Positions 38,390-51,176 are shown, counted from the first letter of the stretch. The stretch is DNA of 64,000 bases from Daphnia pulex (GCF_021134715.1 NC_060020.1:8494001-8558000); one strand, 5' to 3'. Notes: a model not told the origin generated them from the letters alone. Numbers and translations are program-made.

Positions 38390-39450
38390 GGACTCGCAAC
38401 AAGCAGCGGACAACTATGCGCTTGCCCGTTTGATGTTCGTGAATATCTCAACCCTCGGCAGAACATTCCGTCACGGTCGAAATGACGATTTTTCCGCTTT
38501 TTTCTTTTCTCCAGGCCGAGCTCTTGATGATTTCGTCGCCAATACTCCGTACCACAGTGATTCTTGTTAAAGCAAGTTAGACTGAATTCGATTTATTTAT
38601 ATAATCTAACGGTTTAATATAGGCCGTACATGAATTCGGAAGAATGAACTATTTAAAGCGTACGTTCATCATATTGCGTTCTAGTTGAAACGACATTTAT
38701 ACTTACCACGAATCTAATTCAATATTCCTCGAAAACACTCGAATGTATCGGTGGATCAATGTTGATACGCCACTTTAAAGTACTAATTTTTTAAAATTTA
38801 ATTTGCTTGATCTATGGACCGGAGGAAGAATATGTTAATGAAATTAACTAGCTTTCATTAGACTTTCTTTTTCCTCGTGTTGATTTTATAGAGAAAGCAG
38901 GTGGATTCGTAAAGAATTCTCATGCTAACATGTGAATAGAAAGGATGAACTAACTGGAGAAAATCCCAGAATATTAATATTATTCTCTTAAATAATTCCG
39001 TTACTGTACAACCTCAAATTCGATGAACCCGTAAATTGATTGGATTCGAAATAATTGAGTAAATGAAATCATAATACCACACGTCACCTGGTAAATAATA
39101 GCGTTCAATTAACTAATATACATCTTGCAACTCGAAGTCATCTGTTACTAATTTGTTTATCTGAAAACACGACAATTTGAAGGAAACGCCCGATTAGAAA
39201 AGTTACAATGACGCATGGGTGAGTCACGGGAGAGAAAGGCAAAATGCGGAAAGAAAATAGGGTTCGTGAATATAATCACGCGAAGTAGGTGTGCCTTCGT
39301 TACTTTAGATAATGAACATATTTACTCACGGTTATTTCTTACACGACAAGTACGTATTTTAATGTTTAGATTTTAAAAAATATCCATGGTTAACACAACA
39401 GTAGACTTGATTTACTACCAACGGTGGTTAGTGTAACACATTCTTACTCG
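38390..39450 (+). repeat. Diverged 1.1-kb direct repeat, unit 2
   Basis: Partner of 36990-38010. It holds a 60-codon ORF (38388-38570, MDSQQAADNYALARLMF) that is not intact in unit 1, which argues against a conserved protein. The 380 bp between the units show no counterpart elsewhere. Confidence 0.55.
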
Positions 39451-39559
39451 AGTTTGATTTCTTTAAAAATAAGTTCAACATCGTCTATTGAAAATCGCGA
39501 AAATATAACAATACGATGTCGTCTTTCCGATTCAAAGTTATAGTTCGTTCATATTTCAG

Positions 39560-39780
39560 GAACTGATGTGGAGTATCTGGAGATGCTGAAGCTATGCAAG
39601 AATAATAATGTTCAACATACATATCCAGTAAACCTAACATATTATCATGTAAAAAATCGTGCTTGACTGGCGCCCAGATATCTGAAAAAATTTATGCTGC
39701 TGTATGATGTGACTTATGGTTATTTCAGATTCTCCAACGCCTGGTCTGGTCAGTGCAACTCTTCCCTCTAACGACAATAT
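39560..39780 (+). pseudogene. Further exon fragments of the decayed coiled-coil gene
   Basis: 39690-39780 matches 51064-51158 of copy 2: a TTATTTCAG acceptor, then SPTPGLVSATLPSNDN. 39560-39630 resembles the DANRGIPSHD exon at 35971 (AATAATGTTCAACATACAT end). This is therefore a separate partial gene copy directly left of duplication copy 2. Confidence 0.45.
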
Positions 39781-40219
39781 TACCAAGATAAAGATTTAAT
39801 CGAATCATTTTGATTCTATTAAATCTCTGGTCTTCTTTTACTTCTGAAACGCAGCATTGGAATCTCTTTCCTCTAAATCTCCTCTCGGATAGACGACAGA
39901 GAGCGAGAGACATTGACCTGTCCATGGGAGAGAGGGAGTGTGAGTGTTCTGCCTTGTTTCTAGAAGAAATTGGGGAGTGAGAGAAGACAGCTAAGAAATG
40001 AGGGGTTGCAGCATTGCCACATAAATTTTGGGAGAGAAATGAATATTTAGGCGTTTTATCTGGCAACGCAGCGTGGAGAAGCAGGTGCGGGAATGATGGA
40101 TTTTCAAAGATCATGGAGTAAGAACAAAGGAATAAGCTCGCTCTACTCCTTTGTTTAGTACGCGCTAACACTGTTCTTGTTTACAATTGTTCTTACTCCA
40201 TGATATTTGAAAATACATA

Positions 40220-41159
40220 CAGTGGGTACCGAAAGTATCCGTACGGCTGAGAGGATCAGTAGGGAAAACGCGTTTTTCAAAACGCTCCCAAAAATAGAAT
40301 TCTCGGTGGAATTCAATAAAAATTTTTTCAAAGGTTAACATTAAGGCGGGGTATCATGTGATTTTTTTTGGGAATTTTTCAACAACGCGATAGGTGGTTT
40401 TTATCGCGTTGCGTAAGTATCCGTACGGCCGAGAGGCCCAGTAGGGAATGGGCTTACTTTGGAGGCCTGTTATTCAGTAATTACGTAATATTATAGGGTG
40501 GGAAATTTCTTAAAAAAAAGAGCTGCATTAGCTCTATCTGTGGTCATAAGATCACATTTTTTAAGTTTCATTTATAGTAATGAAATCAAAAATGAAAACA
40601 CGAATTATAAGTTTTCCGTTTTCTTCCCCTCGATTCCCCATCACCAGTGTTGCCATATCCCAAAATCTCTTTCTTCCCTTGGACGGAAGAGGGAGAAAGA
40701 GAAAGGGTAAATATTTTTTGATATGGCAACACTGGTGATGGGGAATCGAGGGGAAGAAAACGGAAAACTTATAATTCGTGTTTTCATTTTTGATTTCATT
40801 ACTATAAATGAAACTTAAAAAATGTGATCTTATGACCACAGATAGAGCTAATGCAGCTCTTTTTTTTAAGAAATTTCCCACCCTATAATATTACGTAGTT
40901 ACTGAATAACAGGCCTCCAAAGTAAGCCCATTCCCTACTGGGCCTCTCGGCCGTACGGATACTTACGCAACGCGATAAAAACCACCTATCGCATTGTTGA
41001 AAAATTCCCCAAAAAAATCACATGATACCCCGCCTTAATGTTAACCTTTGAAAAAAATTTTATTGAATTCCACCGAGAATTCTATTTTTGGGAGCGTTTT
41101 GAAAAACGCGTTTTCCCTACTGATCCTCTCAGCCGTACGGATACTTTCGGTACCCACTG
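40220..41159. mobile_element. 940-bp near-perfect hairpin element, Tc1/mariner-like
   Basis: Arms of about 445 bp (40220 to about 40664, and about 40715-41159) are almost exact reverse complements around a ~50-bp centre. Termini are CAGTGGGTACCGAAAG and its complement, flanked by TA at 40218-40219 and 41160-41161. Duplication copy 1 has the uninterrupted site ACATATGATAC at 26050-26060, confirming a single TA-targeted insertion. The same 50-odd-codon ORF appears on both strands because of the symmetry; it is not a transposase. A non-autonomous foldback element mobilised in trans is likely. Confidence 0.88.
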
Positions 41160-41161
41160 TA

Positions 41162-41895
41162 TGATACTTGAAAATACATCCCGAAAAACGCCTAAATAAA
41201 ACAGAACCCCGAAGAGCCCTATAGCATGGCCTACTAAATGGTTAAGGCCTGTAAACTTGGATGTTGCCATATGACGGCGAGAGAAGCTGCAAAATTCCCT
41301 ATCCTTCTCCCGGGCAAGAGCCAATCAGATGAAAAATTGAGGATTGAACTTCGCCATCTGGCGTTCTATACTGCTATCTCGTTAGAATGTAGCTGGTAAC
41401 TAGATATACAAAGTTTTTTTACGATCACGACCATGCTATAGGGCTCTTCGGGGTTCTGTTTCACCAAGGCCAAACCGAAAAATACATTTTCTGTTCACAT
41501 TTACTTAGTTAAAACTCACAGATCCTCCCCAAATCTCTCTATTTAAAATTAGGCGCTTAGGATGCAGCGTTGCTATTTTCACAATTTACTGAAATGTCGT
41601 AAAATTTCTTACACACCGACGTCTGATGGCCCCAAGGCCCCAGATTATGACGTCTGTCTGTCGGAAATAAAATAAAGTTGATATCCCTATATTTTTTAAG
41701 ATATAGTTCAGATTCTCTAAACAAAGTGTATTTTTTTACGGTTCCCGCCGACTTCGGGATCGCGTCACGCTTGAACTCCCCGGCCGCCAGTCGACAGACT
41801 TGGCTTTTCGTGTGTGTCATACCCTCACTAACCATTTTAGCCTCAAACCTTTTGCTAAAGAAAAAACATTTTTTGGTCGCCCAGCTCCCAGACAA
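41162..41895. mobile_element. Truncated palindromic element and unrelated insert in copy 2
   Basis: 41162-41461 corresponds to the copy 1 element at 26051-26350 but breaks off inside its right arm. 41461-41895 has no counterpart in copy 1 and joins the DIRS body at the equivalent of 26879. It contains two overlapping opposite ORFs (41557-41895 and 41678-41941) without family resemblance; it may be another part of a DIRS relative or filler sequence. Confidence 0.45.
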
Positions 41896-44335
41896 TTGGT
41901 CTCTTCATCGATACAAACTCTATGACCTTTTGTCTTCCTAAAAAGAATAAAGACAAACTTTTAGAATTGTGCAGTAAAAACTACAAGTCAATGTCATTAT
42001 CACTTAGAACAATGGCATCTCTTTTTGGCATTTTTAACTGGGCAACCCAATCTGTAGATTACGCCCCGGCACATTATATAAATTTACAAACTCTCTACAC
42101 GCAACAATCAAAATCAGCAAAGGGTGACTTTTCAGTCTCCGTTTCTCTTTCGCGGGAGGCCAAATCTGATTTGTTTTGGTGGATCAACCGGGAAATATTT
42201 TCCGAGGGTCCGAAAATTCTAATCTCCTTTCCCTCTATCTTAATATTTTCTGATGCTTCACTATCGGGTTAGGGGGTGGTGAGAGAAGATGTAAAGACAG
42301 GCGGACCATGGATAACGGCGGATACCAATCGTCATATTAATGAATTGGAATTATTAGCGGTGTTTAACGGTCTGAAATGCTTTGCGTCATCGGCATTCCG
42401 AAGTACGGTAGAAATAAATATTGACAATACCACTGCCGTCGCATACATTAACAAAAAAGGGGGAACAAAGTCTAGCCCTCTCTGTTCCGTCGCACTTGAA
42501 ATCAACAATTGGTTTGAAGAGCGGGAAATTGATTTATATGCAACGTATTTGCCGGGAAAATCAAATTTCGTTGCCGACGCAGAATCGCGCAAGCAACTCT
42601 CAACGGGGGAGTGGAAGCTCTCGACCTTAGCCTTCGTAAAGATTCAGCAAGTGTGGCAAATGAAGGTCGATATTTTCGTGAGTTCGTGGAATACACAGCT
42701 TCCGATTTTCATAAGCTGGCTTCCCTATCCCGGAGCCTGGATGACAGACGCATTCACGCTGAACTGGAAATTCGTCAGGAGCTACTCCTTCTCTCCGTTC
42801 AGTCTCATCCCACGTTGCCTTTCAAAGCTAATATAGGACCAGGCAACAACCGTGATGATCACGCCGCTCTGGCCCACACAGTCGAGGTTCCCGCTCCTGC
42901 TGGAGTTGGCGGTGGATTTACCCCGAATGTTCTACCCGGAACAGGATCTGTCGACATCCCCGTTGGGGGAATTTCATCAACTGACAGCCAGCCGCTCAAT
43001 ACGGCTTGTCGCCTGGAGGCTATCGGGAGTTGTCTCGATAGCCGAGGGTCTCCGCCAGAGGTTATCGAACTTCTCCTTTCAGCAACGAGAAAGAACACAA
43101 ACGCTGCATACCAGTCATCGTGGAATAATTGGAATAATTGGTGCGACGCACGGAACGTCCATCCCATGTCTGGTGGTGTGAAGGAGGTGCTCTGCTATCT
43201 AGCCGGAATTTTTGGAGCGGGTATGAGCTATAGCTCTATTAATGTATCCAGATCAATGCTCTCTTCTACTCTTAACATGGGAATCGGCAACAGCGAGGAA
43301 ATCGGAAAACATCTCCTAGTCACCCGGCTGATGAGTATTTTTTTAGTTTTTATCTATTTGCCAGAATACTTAAACGACTCAGTTTCTAAACTCTGCATTA
43401 TTGCAAAAGGCCCAGATTGTGAAATTAAAATCAACCGCTGATACAAATCAGTCAATTGAAAGTAAGATGCAGACGTCCCCCATCGCCATACCTTCCATCA
43501 TTTTTCTTTTACCCACCATTTTGGGTTCGGGGCTGCAGCGTGATATTGACACTTTGCGGGGGTAGCTCATTGGTTCCCTCTTTTTACCGGGCTAACCTTA
43601 CAGGCCCGTTGATTTAAGATTCACTTCTTTACAATATTCGTAGGGGTGAATTTAACCTTTTTCCCACAACATTTCTGGTATTTTTCAAGCAAGGCCGCCG
43701 ACCTCAAGTATAGCGGAACATGGGATCCATCAATAGTCCTCTCTCATTTTGACGTGACGGCCGGACAAACTTTATCTCTTTTACAGCTAACACGCAAACT
43801 AACCACCTTGTTGGCCTTAATGACCCTGAGATGTGCCGAGATTGCATCTATCCAGACAGAGACGATTGAATTTGCCGGTCTTAAAGTTTATTTTGATCTA
43901 GGAACCATCCGAAAATCTCAGCGTTCCGGCCCGCTTATGCGTCTCTCACTTAACGAGTGCAGCCAAAACAAAGCTATTTGCCCCCTCACCTGTATGCGAT
44001 CGTACACAGAGAGAACCAGTAATCTCCGAACTCCACAAAACGCAAAACAGCTCCTTATCGGTTCCACCAAACCACATAATCCAGTCACGAGTGCTACAGT
44101 AGGGCGATGGATTAAAGATCAACTGAGAGAAGCCGGCATCGACACTTCTATTTTTCAGCCCATTCTACAAGAGGGGCAGCGGCGTCTAAAGCCGCTTCTT
44201 CTGGAGTCTCTATCCAAGCCATTTTAAAGCAAGGGCATTGGTCCATTGGGCAAGTTCTACCGTCGTGAATCGGCAACTGAACAGAACACAGTCAAGTCAG
44301 CCGTTCTAGCAATTATGGACTCTGAATCTGACTAG
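41896..44335 (+). mobile_element. DIRS-type retroelement, copy 2, 5'-truncated and inactive
   Basis: Retains the end of RT (MTFCLPKK, MASLFGIFNWATQ), RNase H and the tyrosine recombinase. The recombinase N-terminal part is better preserved than in copy 1: ELLLSATRKNTNAAYQSSW and WCDARNVHP followed by VLCYLAGIFGAGMSY, all in one 276-codon ORF (42611-43441) with the RNase H/recombinase linker. Shared with copy 1: the TAG after SDASLSG (42269-42271) and the frameshift before HSTRG. Private to copy 2: loss of one Leu codon (TLRCAEI) and an 11-nt net deletion after GHWS at about 44247, which shifts the frame before the catalytic Tyr segment. Confidence 0.87.
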
Positions 44336-44419
44336 TTAAGTTTTATTATTTTAAATGTTCCTCAAATTTGTTTGATTTTGACATTTATGCTTTAAATTCA
44401 CATAGGTAGTTGATGCGAG

Positions 44420-44875
44420 ACGAATTTATAACAATTTGAGATTGGCCGAGCAAGCGAAGCTTGCGATGGTCAATCATAATTGTTGAAAATGTAGTTGAGC
44501 ATCAACTAGCTATCTCCCACCCACCCGCTCCAAGTTATCTTCCCCTTTCTTTTTGGTAAAATTTCTAAAAAAAATTCTTTTGTCTTTATTTAGATCTGAC
44601 AACAGAAAGGGAACCAAAAATTGGAATACGGGCTGGAAGAAGAATAATGGTGGGCAGTCCAAGAATTAAATTGTATTATTCATGTATACCCGTATCTTTT
44701 GTGCATAAAAGATCTGAGGTATGTAAGGGTATACGCCCGCCACCTAAATGTTTTTCTGCTTTTAAGTAGCTAAATACAAAGGTCAACACATAGCTAGTTG
44801 ATGCGTAACTACATTTTCAACAATTGAGATTGACCATCGCAAGCTTCGCTTGCTCGGCCAATCTCAAATTGTTTT
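44420..44875. repeat. Inverted repeat downstream of DIRS copy 2
   Basis: Same structure as 29430-29885, with the GCGAAGCTTGCG palindrome in both arms and essentially identical sequence. Confidence 0.6.
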
Positions 44876-45120
44876 TATATGTCTCACCCCATCCACCTTT
44901 GGACGAGTTTTGAAGTATTCAGGCATTTACACGGTTGAAGAGGTTTCCTGCCGTTATTTACGTCTAGTGGATCGGGAGGTGTCTTCGGATCCAGTATATG
45001 GAAACCTACACTCTTAGATTTGGAAAACGTGCATCACAGTGGACCACCTGCACCGGTATGGAGAGTTTCGGTGAAACCCCACTTCAGATTTTGACTGTGT
45101 CACATCAAGAATAAAGTTAT

Positions 45121-45490
45121 TCCACCCAGTGATGAGTAAACCACAGCCAGCTCTGATTTTATTTTACTGGATGCCAATCATATGGTAATGAGTATACCAC
45201 AGCCAGCTCTGTGATCTTATTTTACTGGATGCCACCCATAAGGTGATGAGTATACCACAGCCAGCTCTGTGATGTTATTTTACTGGATGCCACCCATAAG
45301 GTGATGAGTTTACCACAGCAGGGTCTGCGATGTTATTTTACTGGATTCCACCCATGTGGTGATGAGTTTACCACAGTAAGGTCTGTGATGTCATTTAACT
45401 GGATTCCACCCACATGGCGTTGAGTTTACCCCAGCGGATTCTGTGATGTTATTTTTCCAGGTTCCACCCGTAATAAGGTGAAGAGTATTC
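45121..45490. repeat. 57-bp minisatellite (copy 2)
   Basis: Same unit number and order as 30131-30500. No unit has been gained or lost, which supports a recent duplication or homogenisation. Confidence 0.8.
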
Positions 45491-48202
45491 CACACGAGTT
45501 CAGCGATGATTAACTGTTGATAACGCCTATCAAACTTCTCGTTTTGCGGTGCAATGTTTCGTCAACGAAGTAAATACTTCCCCTATAAATATCGCTAACG
45601 TTTATTTTTAGGCAAAAGCAATTTGGTTCTTGAGTATAATGTAAAATGCTTAAACCGCATATCTGTAACATCCGATTCTATTCTTCTGAAGTTTTACATA
45701 ATTCTGAAAGAGCCCCTTATTCAAGTTCTTCGGGAATAAGCAAAGTTTGTCCCTTGTAAACTGTAACACATGAAATATTCAAGAATATTTACCAAATGCA
45801 CAGATAAATCTCACATCAATTGACATGGGAAAGAGAGAAAACACAGATAGAAACCTGTCCAGACTGTGGACAAAAATACAAAATTAGATTTGGGAACATG
45901 GCAAATTGTAAAATAGACTTAACTTTAAGAAAAGATGATAAACACTGAATAAAAGTCGCACTTACGACAGTGAAACACTCTAGAAAGAGCAAGGCTACTC
46001 CAATTGTAGCGAATAACTGACACGACGTGGTCTGTTATGGTTTTTGTTTATTGCAAATTTTGATGTTCAATTTTAGATAACTTATCACGAGATTCTGTAC
46101 CTTATTGGAAGTTTTCAATTACACCATTTAGTTCTTCTTAATTAAAATACTTAAAAAAAAATGCAACATGCAAGAAATTCACAAATAGTAACTCAAAAAC
46201 ACATTCCATGTCGTGCATCAAATGTGAGACACAGCCACAAGTTACATGAAAGCAACGTAAGTTCAAAAGACACAATGATTCTTAATACCATACAACGTAG
46301 ACCAATGTTGTAAATCAGAATCGAGGATTCCAGCACAATGCATGGCGTGGTCCTTATTTCTAGGAATATGATAACAATCAAAACATATTTCTTAGAGATC
46401 CTCTCTAGGTGCTCCAAAACCGATTATTTCTGAACTCATTTGCGAAACCAGCGTTCGAGCATCCAATTTACTGACTGGGTTGTCTCATGAAGACAAATTT
46501 TACGGAGAATCCCATACACACGCACTGAGTATAGTATGGGACGAAAATTCCATACAACAGTAGTATTTTATGACAGGGAACTGTTTTGTGAGGGATCTTG
46601 GAATTAATGTGAAGATTTTGAGTTTCGGAACCACTTGATAAGACCCATGAAAGATAATTAGGATCACGCACTAGTTTTTATATTTGTCCCAATTTTTCTT
46701 ACAGTTTTATAAATCAATTATTTGTTATTTCTACAATGGTTTCGTGCTATGGCATCAGTGTTATACAATAGCCCATGTCAAGGGAAATTAGTGTTCTTCA
46801 TAAAGACGATCCAATTTTAAATTCATTTTCATTAAATATTTTTATACAATTTTCATTATTCTTTAAACATAGGGGCATTTTTTATAAGTGCACAAGATGC
46901 ATAGCTTCTATTTATCATTTTCCATTTCATTCGATTGTGTTTGACTACTTAGGCTCTCCTTTAAAAATAGAGCATTTATGGCAGTTGCCAAGGACTCAAG
47001 GAGCCACGGCGCGTTGTGCGTTTTAATTTTTTTAAATTTGTGTTGCGTATGCCTATAAACTCTAAGATAATTAAAAAATCATTTTGAAATAAATATTTTT
47101 TGTTAACTGAAAAAAATATTGTATGCACTACACAAGTGCAACTAAACTAGAACCTTTTATGCCAGAACTTTTAAGTGCGATAGGAATGGGCAATAGGTTA
47201 AAAACTATTTTAAACAATTTGGAGGAATATTGTCACGTTATAAGTTGCCGCTCCTAACCTAGAAATTCCTCACTTTTTCCTGCGTTACTATTAAGAAATA
47301 CATCAACGTCCTTTTCCTTTGTTTCACCTTTATAATACCGTCTATAGAACGATTTGAAACGTGCCATAATTGAACGGGTACAAAAGGCAGATAGTAAATA
47401 AAGGACGGTAGGTCAGAAATGAGAAGCGTATAGAACGAGTTAGATCCTTAATAACGTGATTGTAAGGTAGTTACTGTTCTTACAAGTTAAATGTATAAGG
47501 GACATGATTGCGAAGCGGACTATGGCTATATGATGCCAGCAGTGAAAGTGGGGTATTCCGTCTATATATTGGAGAAGCAGTGATTTTCACATCACTTTTG
47601 GACACATTGTCATCAATAAAAATCCAGCCTGGTCCCCAGTACAATATAAAAACCAGTGTGTGATTCTCGTTCACGGGTATTTTCTTTTATGTTTTCCAGA
47701 GATCTTTGTTACCTGAATGGAATGCAGTGTTATATAGGAAAAAAATCCACATACAAATGTGAATTTTTACAATAGTACCTACCCGATTCTCGCCTCTTAG
47801 CAATTTTTTTTCCTTTTCTTCTTGGAGTGACGGAGGCGGATAGATTAGGAAAAAGGGATGGGAAGTTACCTATCGACGACCAGCAGTATAGGGAGAAAAG
47901 ATACAATTAATTGTGGTGAAAAGTGATTTCGACACCCACTGTACAGTTTCTACAGTGAAGAGAGTTGGATTTAAGCAACGCTTTATCAGAATTGCCGCTC
48001 TATAGGTATGGTCGGATGAGAGGGAATGTCCTCATTGTCCTCATTGACGTATTTAATCCTTATATCGGGATTTGATGTTGCATACGGTTCATGGTTGAAC
48101 GCCACATCGATGTCTAGGTCGAGCAGTATTTGGGATAAATAATGGAGTGCTGCCAACCAAGAATGTTGCAGGTTGATTTACAATAATTTAATGCTTGATG
48201 TA
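45491..48202. other. Non-coding part of duplication copy 2
   Basis: Counterpart of 30501-33212, practically identical. No supported gene. Confidence 0.4.
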
Positions 48203-48411
48203 CAGTATCGTCCAAAAAAATCCGAACACCATGGTCTCTTTCTTTATTTAAAAAAAATATTTCTGCATTTTTTTCTTAATTCTAATAAATGAACTTTGTA
48301 AAACAATTAATTCTACACATAATATGAAGTCTTGAAAGTTAAAAACAAAGAATCTACATTAAACTGGGCTTTTGAAAAAGAGGTGCGTTCGGATTTTTTT
48401 GGACGATACTG
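48203..48411. mobile_element. Tc1/mariner-like MITE (copy 2)
   Basis: Counterpart of 33213-33421 with identical TIRs and TA flanks (48201-48202, 48412-48413). The insertion predates the duplication. Confidence 0.8.
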
Positions 48412-48429
48412 TAGAAGGGTTTGTTTGGT

Positions 48430-49480
48430 GGGTCATGAGACAATATAAGCTAAGTATTGGCTAATGGCCTCCGTGTTGAGTGGGCACGCCCTGGAACCAG
48501 CAGCGTGATTTTGAGGGCAATTTGCACATATAAAGGATTTTGGATGAAGCACGCAGGAGCTAGTGGTATAAGGACCAGTGCATATACCGCAGGTCACTGC
48601 AGCCGCTTTGCAAAAGGTGGACAAGTGACCGTAGTTCTGGCAACGAGAGCATGACGGATTTCTTCCGATGGATCTGCCTCGACAACAGCGAGGAGTTTAT
48701 CGTCTACAGAGATGCGACCTCTTTCCAGCAGTTGCTCACAGCTGCTGTTTGATGACATGCCCAGTCTTACGAGTAACGAGCAGGTTTATGGGCGATTTGC
48801 AAGAATTCTGACTAAGGATAAGTGATCGCGGAGTAGAGGATTTTCCTCTTTCACTAACTCGAGAATTATACGGCTTTAGTTGTCTCTAGTTTGTTTAGGG
48901 TCGTCTCCGGTAATTGATTGTATATTGCTAAGGCCACTTAGCCGGGTGATGGCTGGGTAGGTTTTTTGAGGGATGGATACCGATTGGAAGACGCCTTTTT
49001 TTAACGAATCGCTGATTAACTTATTGTCCTCATCCCTAAGGGACACATCTCTAAACGTTAGCGTTACTCGGTCATCAGATTTTTTGAACAGCTGGACAAC
49101 CGGGCCATCTGTTTGTACCCTCAACAGCGAATCGATCTTGGAGACTGAGATGTTATATTTTGGGGCATCTTTGCAGAGCCAAGTGATTAGGGTAGGCCTC
49201 ATGTCGATCTGTTTTTCTTTTAGGTAGATATTTGTTCGTTTTAGCTGGCCTGGTGTCTCCAGTAAGAGTGGTATTTACAGTTTGATTGCCGATTGGAGGA
49301 CTCAGTATAGTGGTGGATTGGCCTGTCGATCGCGTGGCTTCTAATAGCCAAATTTATTTTTCTGCAAGAGCTAATTTGGCGGAATTTAGTTTCGTGTTAA
49401 GCGAGTTTACCTGGTCGCAGTCGGTTAATTTCGCAATTTTATGTAGCGGCTTGTTTGGTGACATTGAAACAATTTTGATA
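48430..49480 (-). pseudogene. Non-LTR retrotransposon gag remnant, copy 2
   Basis: Counterpart of 33440-34490 with the same Cys/His knuckle region (48433-48624) and middle ORF (48876-49202). The 5' piece is further damaged here: substitutions around 49310-49440 remove the ORF open in copy 1 at 34163-34474. Confidence 0.62.
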
Positions 49481-49692
49481 GCTGCGAGAGTTTATCGAAG
49501 ATAGAGAAAGAGTCAAAGTCACACCGAAAGGAAGATTTGAACGTGAAAGCAAATTCATCTGCCTTCAAAAGTTTGGATTGTATATACTCGATTGGGGATA
49601 GAGCTGAGCTATCTCGCTTTTTATTTTGCTTTTACGAATGGACGTGAGAGCGCAATACTTATGATTACCTTGGCCGACGGCTTGGACCGCTC

Positions 49693-51176
49693 TATTGCAG
49701 CCTTTTGTGGGGCATTTTAATTCCATTGATGGAAGGACCAGCTAGCTATCTGGGCTGGCAGACGGACCTGAACTATCTGAATCAACACCGCCATCCCAAC
49801 TCAGTGTTGGAAAGCACAAATGTTTTACTTGAGTACCTTCACAAGAAGAACTATCAGAAAGAAAAGTCCATGTCAGAGACACATACTGATTTAGAGAGAA
49901 AAATAAGGTAATTAATTAGTATTTTTCTGTGTGTCTGACTGCGTATAACTATGTGCTGATAATAATCTATCTTTTCTTATTTGCAGTGCTTTAGAGCTGT
50001 CGAATACCACTACCGAGGCTCAGCTAGAAGACTTAAAACAAAATACTCATTATTAGATCTTCAAAGTGAACGTCTTTTGAAGGAAACATCGTTTCTGAAA
50101 GAGGTGGACAACTTGACATGCGACAATTGTATCAGCTTTTCGAAAACCTTGACTTTTCCGAAAATTTGTTTTTTCTTCTTGTTGTTGCTGCTGTGTGTTT
50201 GTTCAATCGTTGGTGGGATGCCCAAATACGTCCACGTATAGAAAAACATTATGGTGGGAGGGGGTGATAATCGATTTATTTATAATCTTCCTGTTAATTT
50301 TTTGTTTTCAACAATCGTTCAAACTTCAGGTGAATTACATTATATACATGGGCCACCTGAAACCGGCTAGCAAGAGAGCTAAAACCAATTCGACCCATTT
50401 TTGCCAAACAGGCATTTATTTTTATTTATTCATTGCTTCTTTAAACTGTTTTATGTTTCCTTTACAGTTTGTCTTAACAAACCTTCGGCCATTTTTGTCA
50501 TTCTCAAAAGCCTTCAATGCTAGCAAAGTCCGTCCATTTTTCATCCATAGGACGTAGATACGTCCAAACTCCGTTCATCCAGTTTAAAACCTATAATTCT
50601 ATCTTTTGGATGGCTCCTATCCATCCATTACGGATGTGCCCCGCTTTATTAAATTCTAATATAATTTATTTTAATTAGATTTACCCACACCCAATGTTAT
50701 TGGCCATGATGAAAGTTCTTCCACCAGCAGCAAAAATAGCAATTTGGGTTTAAATAATTCTCATCATACTTTCTATAAGTTCTATTGTTCATAATTTGGA
50801 TTTTTCAAAAATAAATGTCTTAACCATTTCATAGATTCAAGTAATGTTATTCATGACCAAAATTCAAATCCTGGGAGTTAATTTCAGCACCAAAGTGAGT
50901 TTTTTTATCATCTTTTTTATTTTTTCCTATACTAAAATGTCAGCACAATATTGAAAAGATGCTAATCGTGGGATTCCTAGTCATGATGGAGCAAGTACTG
51001 GAGGCGCTGATGCTTATGCCCAACATACTAGTAAGTTGTGCACATATCTTTCTATTCAATATCAGTACCTGCTGTATGATGTGACTTATGGTTATTTCAG
51101 ATTCTCCAACGCCTAGTCTGGTCAGTGCAACTCTTCCCTCTAACGACAATATTACCATGCATCAATCTCCGGAAAA
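49693..51176 (+). pseudogene. Exons of the decayed coiled-coil gene, copy 2
   Basis: Same exon blocks as 34703-36045, plus one more at 51101-51158 (SPTPSLVSATLPSNDN) that copy 1 has lost at its right breakpoint. The second block (from 49987) carries an indel (ACTTAAAACAAAATACTC against ACTTTAAAAAAACATATTC in copy 1) that ends the coiled-coil frame after about 20 codons. Not functional as it stands. Confidence 0.5.

Larger units (their letters stand above)
39800..51064 (+). repeat. Segmental duplication, copy 2
   Basis: Partner of 25640-36075. It starts at the same palindromic AATAGAATC sequence and ends at TATTCAATATC. Relative to copy 1 it has a 940-bp hairpin insertion (40220-41159) and a replacement of the DIRS 5' part by 41461-41895. 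Many frameshifts and stops in the contained elements are shared, showing that they predate the duplication. Confidence 0.9.

Noticed and set aside
40498..40881. ORFs of 70 and 106 aa with the same N-terminal sequence on opposite strands
   Set aside because: The identity is a direct consequence of the hairpin's arm symmetry; there is no transposase signature.
42611..43441. 276-aa ORF considered as a new gene
   Set aside because: It is the RNase H/recombinase linker and N-terminal core of the DIRS recombinase in duplication copy 2.
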